A stretch of 32,418 bases of DNA from Flavobacterium sp. (GTDB lineage Bacteria > Bacteroidota > Bacteroidia > Flavobacteriales > Flavobacteriaceae). Below the pieces are notes generated by a model, which saw only the letters and a list, made by a program, of their open reading frames with translations, was not told the origin of the DNA and did not search any database. The DNA is taken from positions 58,782-91,199 of the forward strand of contig NVUT01000006.1 of NCBI GenBank assembly GCA_002733185.1, in the 5' to 3' direction. Position 1 is the stretch's first letter. Every line of letters begins with the position of its first letter. Shown piece by piece: positions 1 through 10,036 of the stretch. Position numbers and translations under genes: made by a program.

Positions 1-1645
<1,645 letters not shown>

Positions 1646-1680
1646 AGCATACAGCCTAAAGCCTACAGCTTACAGCATTT
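1646..1680. repeat. Inverted-repeat arm made of 7-nt units (reverse complement GCTGTAA GCTGTAG GCTTTAG GCTGTAT GCT)
   Basis: Direct reading; pairs with 1258-1292 and lies immediately between the groES stop (1681) and the ORF start (1645). Confidence 0.85.
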
Positions 1681-1956
1681 TTATATAATCGCAAGTATAT
1701 CTTCTTCTCGCATAATAAGGTAATCGGTACCTTCGTATTTTAATTCGCTTCCAGAATACTTTCCGTAAAGAACGATGTCACCAACTTTTACGGTCATTTT
1801 ATGATCTTTTTTGCCTTTACCTAGAGCGACTACTTTTCCTTGTTGTGGTTTCTCTTTTGCAGAATCTGGGATATAAAGTCCCGAAGCAGTTTTAGTTTCC
1901 GCTTCTTGTGGTTCTACGAGAACCCTGTCTGAAAGAGGTTGAATTTTTAATGCCAT
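1681..1956 (-). CDS. groES: 10 kDa co-chaperonin GroES
   Basis: [91 protein letters not shown]. The track start at 1962 adds MI; MALKI is the more typical start. Confidence 0.97.
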   Translation of the reverse strand: MALKIQPLSDRVLVEPQEAETKTASGLYIPDSAKEKPQQGKVVALGKGKKDHKMTVKVGDIVLYGKYSGSELKYEGTDYLIMREEDILAII

Positions 1957-2004
1957 TATCAATTTATTTTTAGATGTTAATTATTGTATTTAATAATGGT
2001 TTTA

Positions 2005-2020
2005 TGCTAAAAGTATGCCA
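2005..2020 (-). promoter_or_regulatory. Candidate sigma-54 (-24/-12) promoter for groES
   Basis: Minus strand TGGCATACTTTTAGCA fits TGGCAC-N5-TTGCA with correct GG-GC spacing, ~50 nt upstream of the groES ATG. Confidence 0.4.
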
Positions 2021-2093
2021 GTTAAAAATGTGTGACAATTACCAATGTAAAATGCCAGCTTGTCATAAAATAAATTGAAACGAGAAGAAAAGT

Positions 2094-2453
2094 TTAGTTG
2101 GTATTTTGAGTTTCTATTGGAATACTTATGCTTTCTTGATACAATAAAGCTATACCAGTAATGCCAATAATAATTGTTAATGTTAGTAAACCAGATTTTA
2201 GAAAAGAAAATTTATTTTTTTTAATGGTTTTTATTTTAGAAAAAGGAATCTCTGATTGGGTTTCCCTTTTTTGAATACTAACAGTATTGTCGGTTACATC
2301 TACAATTATTGCATCTATTTTTGTAGAATCTATTGTTGTTATTTTGTATTTTTTACCTACAATTATTTCTGAAGATGTAAGTTCAATGCTTTTGTAACCA
2401 AAGCAACTTGTTAATAGGATACAAATAGAGAATAAAAAAGTAATTAATTTCAT
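2094..2453 (-). CDS. Small hypothetical lipoprotein with C-terminal TM segment
   Basis: 119 aa; N-terminal lipobox MKLITFLFSICILLTSC; hydrophobic LLTLTIIIGITGIALLY near the C-terminus. Confidence 0.7.
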   Translation of the reverse strand: MKLITFLFSICILLTSCFGYKSIELTSSEIIVGKKYKITTIDSTKIDAIIVDVTDNTVSIQKRETQSEIPFSKIKTIKKNKFSFLKSGLLTLTIIIGITGIALLYQESISIPIETQNTN

Positions 2454-2509
2454 AATGAATAAAATAGTTATTCTAGTGAACGCTATTATTATTATTATTG
2501 CGTTTACAA

Positions 2510-2543
2510 CAAAAAAATGCCAGCTTAAAAAGCTGGCATTTTA
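2510..2543. terminator. Bidirectional-looking intrinsic terminator hairpin
   Basis: AAAAAAATGCCAGCTT-AAA-AAGCTGGCATTTTA: perfect 11-bp stem with A/T flanks, after the stop of the 2567-5731 gene. Confidence 0.75.
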
Positions 2544-2566
2544 CATATAAAATTAATGAATATGTT

Positions 2567-5500
2567 TTAATGCTGAATAAAAAGCTGTTTCATGGTTACA
2601 CCATTAATATCGTGAATGTGTAAATAATATAATCCATTGGGTATATTTGTTGTTTCAACTGTTTTGTCAATATTTGTTGTCTGCCCTTGGTACATAAGGT
2701 TTGAAAACTGATCGTAAATATAAATATAATAAGTACCTTCAGGATAACTGGTAAAATCTAATTTAAAATTTTCATCTGCTGAGTTTGGTATTGGATCTGG
2801 AGGTAATGCATCACAACTTGTACAAGACCCTCCAGAATTATCATGCTCCACATAGATATATAGAGAGCCACCTTCACCACAACTATTAACTGCTTCTAAT
2901 TGTACATAACCACTATGCCCACCATTACCAGACCATATTCCAGAATTCCATCCAGTATTGTTTGGTAACATTTGCCAATTGTCGCTAGATTGATCTACGG
3001 GGTCAACTATATCGTAATCAGGGTCAAAAGGGTAAGGTAATATCCAATTATAGGATGTTGCACCGTCACTGCCGCCGCCGCTATAAGTGTACCAAGACCC
3101 AGAATTTACTAACTCTGGACCATTTAAACTTGTAGGCGCATCAGGCCTGCCTACCCAAATATTTTTTTGAACAGTCTGGTCTAAAAATATGGCTCTTATA
3201 TAACCTGAGCTACCGCTTGTTGAGTTACCTTCTACGGTTATAGAATGTCCATCTGAGGTAATAAATTGTAAGCTGTTTGATACTTCCCAAGTTACTACAT
3301 GAGAACCTATGTCGCAGAAGCCAAAATCGTACGTTACAATATCATTATTACAAACAACATCGGGACCATTTAAATCATTAGCATCTAAATATACAGTTGG
3401 AGGTTGTGGATTGCCTGCTAGTTCTTCGAATAGCCAATCTTTACTAGCTTGAGTAAAAGAAACGTGTTCTGTGTTGTTGGTTTCTCCATAATAACTATCA
3501 AAAGGTGTTTGATTGGTACATACAATATTTTTATCTATAGGTTGATACCAATCTGAAAACCCACTTGTGTCTAATGCAGAATGTGTTGAAATAAAGGCGT
3601 GAGGAACAACTAAATCACTTTCTGTAGAAGGAACATACATTTGTATGTCAAGATTGTTTTCTGCTAATTTTGCAACAAGTACTTCTTTTAAATCATTACC
3701 AGTATTAAAGTAACCGCCAGGAACCGCATCCATGCTGCCTTGCCAGTTTGTGTTTGTTCTGTAGGCAATAAGAGAATTATAAAAATTCCAATCTAGCCTA
3801 TACGCCCTAATGTCAAATACCATACCTGTTTGATTAATTTCTTGTTGATAATTGTTTTTAATTGTCAAGAAATTAATTCTCCAATCAAAAAACCACCAAG
3901 ACAAATCTATATAGCCTCTCATGTCTAAATAACGTTGAGCAGGCTGTGCGTTTTTTACACCAGTAAGCGACCCGTTTATTATAGAAATGTTTCTACTTTG
4001 AGTTGGATATCCATTAGAAGAAGATATGCCGTTTGCTGCTAAATCTGCTTGATAATTTAGAAAGTATGGTGATTTAGTGGAAGTAGTAAAATAGTCATAA
4101 TGATCTATTAGCATCTGTTTTGCAGCCGGAGAACGTAAGCTTTCTTCATACTGTTTTTTTGCTTCGTCATCTCCATTAATGAAACCTAAAAAATAAATAC
4201 TACCTTGAATAGCTAATGGAATGTTTGCTCCTTGATGTGGACTATCCACACTTATCCATAAACGAGTATTGTGATGCCAAGAGTTGTCTCCAGTAGTTTG
4301 TTCTTGTTTTTCCATATAAGCTAATGCGTAACGTGTAATTTGCCCTCCCATACTAGGGCCTACTATTACTAATTCTTCTGCACTATTATTATCTGCTAAA
4401 CTGGTATTAACTTCTTTAATGAAAGAAGTTAATGTCATTGCATTACGTTGTATATAGTCTGCACCAAAATCGTGTAAAATCTCATTATCATCCCACGGAG
4501 CACGCTCTGTAGGTAAATTTATAATGATAACATCGTAGTTTTCTTCTTGGAGGTTAAAAACTAAATTATCATTAGGATTATTTCCATATTTCATCAAACG
4601 ATAAAGAGATTTGTAATCGTTAGGTTCAAACACACCCTCTACATTTTTATTTAATTCTTGACAAATTGGGTCATTGATACAATCAACGACTTCAATACGT
4701 CTTTTATCTCCAGGGTCAAAACCATCTATTAGTATAAAAGGTTTTTTAACACGTGACAAATCGCAATTGCCAGATTGATTATTATTACCAAAAAATATTT
4801 TATACTCCATTTTTCCGTTCATGGCAGATTGCTCGTCCCAAGCCTGATAAGGTGTGGTAGATGTGTAGGGAACTATATTAGTTTTTGAACAGCCATTTGG
4901 AGGAGGAATGTTTTGCGAAGCCTCACGGTTTATTACCCTTATTTTTGCAAAGGTGGTTAAGGTACTGTTATCTGTATAGGTAATAGTAAACTCTATTAAT
5001 TTTTCTCCAAAACTAGCATAGGTTACATTGTGTAAATTAGTATTTACAACCTCGTTAGTAACTAATGAAAAACTGCCGTTTGAACCAAAATTTGTATTTA
5101 GTGTTTTTATACTTTTTCCGTTATTAAAATAGATAGTGTTGTTTATTCTAAAGGATACAGTTCCGTTAGTAGAGGCAATGATAAATTCTTTTTGAGGGCT
5201 AATGAGGCTAACGTGTTTTTCAAAAACAGTAGTTTTTCCAACTATTGGAGTATATACACCGTTAATGTAGTTTAGACCACCATCATTCTCATTCTCCTCG
5301 TTGTAAAATAGAAAATTAAAATAGGTGTTTATTACACCTATTTCTACAATAGGTATAGCGGGATTGTTGTTTGCAAAATAAACTTGTTCTTTAAAATTTT
5401 TTAAATCGTCTATTGATATAAACTGTGATTGATTATCGCTTGCCCTATGAAGCTCGGATAAGGCTTGTTTAAACAATTTTGAATTTGCCGTGTTGTACTC

Positions 5501-5731
5501 TGTAGTATTAAAAGTGTATAGATTACAAAAAGGCGAAACTTTATTGTATAAAATACCTGTAGTAATTTGAGGTTGTATTAATTGTAAGGCATCCTGCCAA
5601 TACTGTATATCTTGTTGTTTAAAAGTCGCTACTGTTGGTGGGTTTTGAGAAAACAAGATAATTGTAAAACATAAGAATAAAAAAGTACTAAGTTTCTTAC
5701 TTAAAATGTAGTTTTTCTTTGAAAAATTCAT
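2567..5731 (-). CDS. Secreted T9SS-type surface protein with alpha/beta-hydrolase (lipase/esterase-like) domain and Ig/PKD-like repeats
   Basis: 1054 aa; signal peptide; 'PFILIDGFDPGD' and nucleophile elbow 'VIVGPSMGGQ' (GxSxG); C-terminus resembles a Por secretion domain (NIPNGLYYLHIHDINGVTMKQLFIQH). Confidence 0.75.
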   Translation of the reverse strand: MNFSKKNYILSKKLSTFLFLCFTIILFSQNPPTVATFKQQDIQYWQDALQLIQPQITTGILYNKVSPFCNLYTFNTTEYNTANSKLFKQALSELHRASDNQSQFISIDDLKNFKEQVYFANNNPAIPIVEIGVINTYFNFLFYNEENENDGGLNYINGVYTPIVGKTTVFEKHVSLISPQKEFIIASTNGTVSFRINNTIYFNNGKSIKTLNTNFGSNGSFSLVTNEVVNTNLHNVTYASFGEKLIEFTITYTDNSTLTTFAKIRVINREASQNIPPPNGCSKTNIVPYTSTTPYQAWDEQSAMNGKMEYKIFFGNNNQSGNCDLSRVKKPFILIDGFDPGDKRRIEVVDCINDPICQELNKNVEGVFEPNDYKSLYRLMKYGNNPNDNLVFNLQEENYDVIIINLPTERAPWDDNEILHDFGADYIQRNAMTLTSFIKEVNTSLADNNSAEELVIVGPSMGGQITRYALAYMEKQEQTTGDNSWHHNTRLWISVDSPHQGANIPLAIQGSIYFLGFINGDDEAKKQYEESLRSPAAKQMLIDHYDYFTTSTKSPYFLNYQADLAANGISSSNGYPTQSRNISIINGSLTGVKNAQPAQRYLDMRGYIDLSWWFFDWRINFLTIKNNYQQEINQTGMVFDIRAYRLDWNFYNSLIAYRTNTNWQGSMDAVPGGYFNTGNDLKEVLVAKLAENNLDIQMYVPSTESDLVVPHAFISTHSALDTSGFSDWYQPIDKNIVCTNQTPFDSYYGETNNTEHVSFTQASKDWLFEELAGNPQPPTVYLDANDLNGPDVVCNNDIVTYDFGFCDIGSHVVTWEVSNSLQFITSDGHSITVEGNSTSGSSGYIRAIFLDQTVQKNIWVGRPDAPTSLNGPELVNSGSWYTYSGGGSDGATSYNWILPYPFDPDYDIVDPVDQSSDNWQMLPNNTGWNSGIWSGNGGHSGYVQLEAVNSCGEGGSLYIYVEHDNSGGSCTSCDALPPDPIPNSADENFKLDFTSYPEGTYYIYIYDQFSNLMYQGQTTNIDKTVETTNIPNGLYYLHIHDINGVTMKQLFIQH

Positions 5732-5824
5732 AATTTTGGATTGTTAAATGTTAATAAAGATGCGTTTTTTTTAATGTTTACTATTTTGGTGGTTGTTACA
5801 GCAACCACCTTTTTTGTTGGAGTT

Positions 5825-6421
5825 TTATCTAAAACTTGTTGTGTTTATGGTGTTTTTATTAAAGTCAAAACGACCTTCAGTTATTTGAATAATGTCATTT
5901 GGATGTATGTCGTTTTTTAAGGTGCAATAAAAAGTGCCAGAGATAACCTCATCATCGTACCGTGTTATTATTATTTTACCTGTATTTTCTATTGAACTAT
6001 ATCCTGATGTTGGACTACCACCATTATAAATAGCACCCATATACACAATGTTAGTGTTAGCTTGACTAAAAGCGCCATCTACATGTTTAATAATGTACTC
6101 ACCAACACCCAAAGAGTCTATATTTGGTAGTTTAAAAGCGATACCACCTCTGTTTTCTACTCGGTCTATTGCCTCTATCCAATCGTAACGTATATTCAAG
6201 CCTCTTGCGGTACTATAATTAACACCAGTTGGAGCTCCCCCTAGTTGGCTACTAACCCTACTGTCTTTTGGCACCATAATTTGCCCATTAATTTTACAGC
6301 CAAAAGTATTAGCTCCTATTTTTGTTGCTTCTGGTAATGTTGGGTTGTAAGGGTCTTCTTCACGATTGCAACTGGCTTGCATCATGATAAATAAACTGAG
6401 TAGTAGGATTGTAGTTTTCAT
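5825..6421 (-). CDS. Hypothetical lipoprotein
   Basis: 198 aa; lipobox-like MKTTILLLSLFIMMQASC; beta-rich body. Confidence 0.65.
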   Translation of the reverse strand: MKTTILLLSLFIMMQASCNREEDPYNPTLPEATKIGANTFGCKINGQIMVPKDSRVSSQLGGAPTGVNYSTARGLNIRYDWIEAIDRVENRGGIAFKLPNIDSLGVGEYIIKHVDGAFSQANTNIVYMGAIYNGGSPTSGYSSIENTGKIIITRYDDEVISGTFYCTLKNDIHPNDIIQITEGRFDFNKNTINTTSFR

Positions 6422-6426
6422 ATGTC

Positions 6427-7557
6427 TTATTTTTTTAAAATTTGTTTAATGCTATAATTATTGTCTTGGTCTGTTGCTTTAATAAAATAAACGCCAGTAT
6501 TTAAAGAGGTAGTATTTATACTTTTAATGGCGGTTTGGTTGTATTTACTAATAAGTAGTTGCCCTAGTAAATTATAAACTTCAATTTTAATAATTGGCGA
6601 TTGTGATTGTATGTTTAACTTTTCGTTTACGGGGTTTGGATACACTATAAGGTTGGTTATTGTGTTTTGGGTTGTAGTTAATAGACATTTTTCGGTAAAA
6701 ATTATTGGATGTCCTACTTGGTCTTCTATAAAAGTTGCCAAGCTAGAGTTTACATCGTCTATACAAACAGTTTCTAGGTTAGGAAGGTTTGTAAAATCAC
6801 TGGTGTACGATCCACTAGTGCTTATGTTGTCATTATTTCCGTTTTTAAGATTAAGGTATGTTAATTCAGTATTATACAGTAAACTTACTGTAATTAAGTC
6901 GGTATTATTACTTAAATCAAGCTCGGTTAAATTATTATTTCTACAATGTAAAAAATTTAACAAAGGGTTATTACTTAAATCTATCTGAGTTAGTTGATTA
7001 GCTTCACAGGTTAACTTTACTAAAATAGGATTATTTGTTACATCTATATTTGTAAGCTGGTTGGCTTGTACGTATAAATATTGTAAAGCAGGGTTGTTGC
7101 TAAGATCTATAGTTGTTAGGTTGCCAAAGTTTACTTGTATTATTCTTAATTCTTCATTATTACTTACATCTATAGTGCTTAATTGGCTGCCAGAGATACT
7201 TAAACCTCTTAAAACAGAATTATTACTAATATTGATGCTTGTTAAGGGGTTTTGGTTACAAACAAGATCTAACAATGCAGTATTGTAACTTAAATCTATA
7301 TTGGCAAGCTGGTTATAACTACATTGTAGTTTATCTATGTTAACAAAAGCTTCAATACCTGTTAGGTCTGCAATTTCGCCAGGGTTTTGCGATGTTCCGT
7401 CTAGGTTTAGTGTTTCGGTTACAGCTTCTGCTTCGCTAAATTGTATTTCGCTATCATTATTGGTATCAATAATAGGGTCGTGATTTAAGAGTTTGTTTTT
7501 AAAATTTATATCGGGTATGTTTACTATTTGAGCATAACTAACTAAGTTAATCATCAC
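6427..7557 (-). CDS. Leucine-rich-repeat T9SS type A cargo protein
   Basis: Repeated ~21-aa units 'LTNIDVTNNPILVKLTCEANQ', 'LTQIDLSNNPLLNFLHCRNNN'; C-terminal T9SS sorting domain 'LIVYPNPVNEKLNIQS...GVYFIKATDQDNNYSIKQILKK'. Confidence 0.85.
   Translation of the reverse strand: MMINLVSYAQIVNIPDINFKNKLLNHDPIIDTNNDSEIQFSEAEAVTETLNLDGTSQNPGEIADLTGIEAFVNIDKLQCSYNQLANIDLSYNTALLDLVCNQNPLTSINISNNSVLRGLSISGSQLSTIDVSNNEELRIIQVNFGNLTTIDLSNNPALQYLYVQANQLTNIDVTNNPILVKLTCEANQLTQIDLSNNPLLNFLHCRNNNLTELDLSNNTDLITVSLLYNTELTYLNLKNGNNDNISTSGSYTSDFTNLPNLETVCIDDVNSSLATFIEDQVGHPIIFTEKCLLTTTQNTITNLIVYPNPVNEKLNIQSQSPIIKIEVYNLLGQLLISKYNQTAIKSINTTSLNTGVYFIKATDQDNNYSIKQILKK
6820..7340 (-). repeat. LRR-encoding tandem repeats (~63-nt units)
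   Basis: About eight consecutive ~21-aa LRR units in the translation; boundaries approximate. Confidence 0.65.
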
Positions 7558-7941
7558 GAATAATAAAGAGAGATGTATAATGTTTTTTTTTCATAGTTTT
7601 AGGCTCTAAGTTTGTTTATTGTGACTACCAATTTACAGTCTTTTTTGTTTATCTATAATTAGATAATGTGTCAATATAGTCGACAAAGCGTTTAGTTTTT
7701 GTAAATTAAGTTGTTTTATTTCAACAAAACAATAAGTATAAACACGTATTTTAAGAAGTCATCTTGACATTTCTAAAGGTATTAATTAAATTAAAACAAC
7801 TAAACCCTTATGTAATAACTGGTATATTTATGTAATAAGTGTTTGTAAAGTATTTAAATGAGTTCATCCAGAGTTTTGTAATTATTAGAGGTTTTATAAA
7901 CTTAAAAAGGCATTATGGACTTCTAATACAGTTTTTTATAA

Positions 7942-7976
7942 CAAAAAAATGCCAACTTAAAAAAAGCTGGCATTTT
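7942..7976. terminator. Terminator hairpin downstream of secG, near-identical to the one at 2510-2543
   Basis: AACAAAAAAATGCCAACTT-AAAAA-AAGCTGGCATTTTA; one mismatch in the stem. Confidence 0.7.
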
Positions 7977-7999
7977 AAATATTTTATAAAAGTGACTAT

Positions 8000-8338
8000 C
8001 TAGTTGTTATCTCCAGTAGTATCTTGTGTTGTTGTATCTGCTGGTGGTAATGCGTTTTCAATAGCATTTTCGTCAAATGCTTTTGAGCCAGAATTTCCAG
8101 AACCTCCCATAATTGAAATATTTGAAAGTAAAATTAATGCTAATAATAAAGTAGCCAATGTCCAAGTACTCTTATCTAAAAAGTCGGTTGTTTTTTGAAC
8201 TCCTCCTAATTGTTGAGTTCCTCCGCCACCAAACGATGAACCTAATCCGCCACCTTTAGGGTTTTGAACCATTATTACAATGATTAATAAAAATGCTACG
8301 AAAATAATTAATGCTATAAATATTGTAAACGTACTCAT
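8000..8338 (-). CDS. secG: Preprotein translocase subunit SecG
   Basis: MSTFTIFIALIIFVAFLLIIVIMVQNPKGGGLGSSFGGGGTQQLGGVQKTTDFLDKSTWTLATLLLALILLSN; typical SecG pattern. Confidence 0.93.
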   Translation of the reverse strand: MSTFTIFIALIIFVAFLLIIVIMVQNPKGGGLGSSFGGGGTQQLGGVQKTTDFLDKSTWTLATLLLALILLSNISIMGGSGNSGSKAFDENAIENALPPADTTTQDTTGDNN

Positions 8339-9279
8339 GAGTCTTTTAGATTGATCTGTTTATGTATTGCCCGAATTTGGTCTGCAAAGAAACCACTTTT
8401 TTCGGGATATTTCAAAATTAATATTTTATAAGCTACAATCGCTTTTTTATAGTTTTTTTGCTGTAAATATACCTTGGCTAAAGTTTCGGTCATATTCGCT
8501 TCGGGAGCTTGTATGTGTTGGCTTGCAAGATTTTTTGTTTTGGTGCCTTCGGAAGGGGTTTTTGTCGGAACCAACTTGGGTTTGTCTTGAATAAACCGAT
8601 CGATTAAATCAAACTTTTCTTGCTTTTTTGAAGTAACTGAAGCTTTTTCTTCTCGAACAATTGGTTTAGCGGAAGTAAGTTGCAACCATTCTGAAAAAGA
8701 ATGTGCATCTTCCTTCTTAAAATCTAAAGGTTTGTTGGTTTGTAACTCTCCAATTCTTGGGGAAGCAGGAACCTGTTTATGGGCTTCCATATTTTTTGAA
8801 GATATGGAAACAGTGTCATCTTCGATAGTACTCTCATTAGATTCCTGCCGAAGTTTATCTTGAGCGGAGTCGAAAGGCAGGAATAGATTTGGATTCAAAA
8901 TAGCCTCCGCTTTTTTAAGTTCCGCTTTAATCTGATTGTCTATTTCAACGCTTATTTGTTCAGAAACATCTTCTGAAACCACTTCAATTTCAGTTACAGA
9001 TTCATCATGTTGCTGAATGATTTCAGATATTTCGTTTTGTATAAAGTAATCGGAAGTTATGTATTCAAACAAAATGTTTCTGTCGGTGGTGTATGCTGCT
9101 GTAACTTTTAATGCATCATTGTATAAAAAGCTATTCGAGTTTTTTAACCCTTTTAATTGCAAAGCTCTGGCCGATTGAAAATAAGGATATTTGTCCAAAA
9201 TTTCAGACAATTCTCTCTGATGCTCTTGACTTATGTTTTGCGGATTCGCAAGTAAATATGTAAAGGTTTTTGTGTTCAT
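8335..9279 (-). CDS. TPR-like protein of the secG neighbourhood
   Basis: 314 aa; C-terminal 'TETLAKVYLQQKNYKKAIVAYKILILKYPEKSGFFADQIRAI' is TPR-like; overlaps the secG start by 4 nt. Confidence 0.75.
   Translation of the reverse strand: MNTKTFTYLLANPQNISQEHQRELSEILDKYPYFQSARALQLKGLKNSNSFLYNDALKVTAAYTTDRNILFEYITSDYFIQNEISEIIQQHDESVTEIEVVSEDVSEQISVEIDNQIKAELKKAEAILNPNLFLPFDSAQDKLRQESNESTIEDDTVSISSKNMEAHKQVPASPRIGELQTNKPLDFKKEDAHSFSEWLQLTSAKPIVREEKASVTSKKQEKFDLIDRFIQDKPKLVPTKTPSEGTKTKNLASQHIQAPEANMTETLAKVYLQQKNYKKAIVAYKILILKYPEKSGFFADQIRAIHKQINLKDS
8841..8884. repeat. REP-like palindromic insert within the coding sequence
   Basis: ATTCCTGCC (8841-8849) ... GGCAGGAAT (8876-8884), perfect 9-bp inverted repeat enclosing CTTGAGCGGAGTCGAAAG; encodes the peptide FLPFDSAQDKLRQE. 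Confidence 0.75.
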
Positions 9280-9307
9280 AATTCCCTGCGAAGGCAGGGA
9301 TCATAAT
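9276..9307. repeat. Small hairpin element with 7-nt flanking direct repeats at the TPR-gene start codon
   Basis: TCATAAT | TCCCTGC-GAAG-GCAGGGA | TCATAAT. Confidence 0.75.
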
Positions 9308-9498
9308 TTAAATAGTTAAAAATAGTATCTCTAACACAATATTATTAAGTTTTATCATTCGACACTTCGATACGTTTGCTAAGGCAAACATTCAGTGTTC
9401 TTTAGCTTTAGTAATCATTTTTCAACTTTACCAAAGTTTTAAACTTTGGTAAAGGTTTACTTTTGTAAACTGTTAAAATTCCGGTCTTCGCAGGAATT
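9283..9498. repeat. Composite cluster of REP-like palindromes (BIME-like) between lptE-like and TPR genes
   Basis: Hairpins TCCCTGC/GCAGGGA; GTTTGC/GCAAAC (9374-9389); TTTACCAAAGTTT-T-AAACTTTGGTAAA (9427-9453); GTTTAC/GTAAAC (9455-9470); AATTCC/GGAATT (9477-9498). Confidence 0.7.
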
Positions 9499-10010
9499 TA
9501 CCAATTAGCTAAAGAAGCATTAAAAATATCTTGTGTTATTCGTTCGTAAATAACATCGATTGCTTCATCTCTTTGCGAACCTGTTAATTGTGTGCTTCCG
9601 TTATAATCAAAATAAAATGAAAAGCGTTGTTCAAAATCTTTCAATTCTTCTTTGTTGTTATAAAAACGAACATTTATGCTTATTGTCAATCTGTTTTGTG
9701 CTGCAGTACTTTCTGAAGTTGCCGTAATGGGAGCGATGTAATATTCAACAATTTCTCCTTCAAAAACTAAATCACCATTATTATTTACCAAATCTAAATT
9801 GGTTTGATTTAGTAATAGATCTTGTAATTTTAAGGTAAAAGTTCTGTCAATTCCTGGTTCAACAATAGGAGCATTGTTCAAGAAATAATTAACTTGAAAT
9901 GTTTTGGTGGTCGAGTAATTAATGTCTGCTCCTGTAAAAGAGTAGCTTCCACAACTTTGAAAAGTCATCGACACAAAAAATGCTATAAAAACGGTATTTA
10001 AATACTTCAT
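9498..10010 (-). CDS. lptE: LptE-like outer-membrane lipoprotein
   Basis: 170 aa lipoprotein (MKYLNTVFIAFFVSMTFQSCGSYSFTGADI...); LptE family pattern 'CGxYSFTG' and synteny with the sigma-54 activator and secG. Confidence 0.75.
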   Translation of the reverse strand: MKYLNTVFIAFFVSMTFQSCGSYSFTGADINYSTTKTFQVNYFLNNAPIVEPGIDRTFTLKLQDLLLNQTNLDLVNNNGDLVFEGEIVEYYIAPITATSESTAAQNRLTISINVRFYNNKEELKDFEQRFSFYFDYNGSTQLTGSQRDEAIDVIYERITQDIFNASLANW

Positions 10011-10036
10011 AAGTCAATTACAAATATGGGATAAAT

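Noticed and set aside
2479-2505. AACGC-(TAT)n-GCGTT near 2480
   Set aside because: Only a 5-bp stem around a trinucleotide run; too weak to call a structure.
6611-7288. Plus-strand ORFs 6611-6988 and 7061-7288
   Set aside because: Antisense shadow of the LRR gene; repeated composition produces long antisense frames.
7600-7940. AT-rich ~340-nt non-coding stretch upstream of the LRR gene considered as ncRNA
   Set aside because: No strong stem structure or promoter/terminator pair could be identified by eye apart from the secG terminator hairpin.
8004-8594. Plus-strand ORFs 8004-8198 and 8367-8594
   Set aside because: Antisense to secG and the TPR-like gene; no support.
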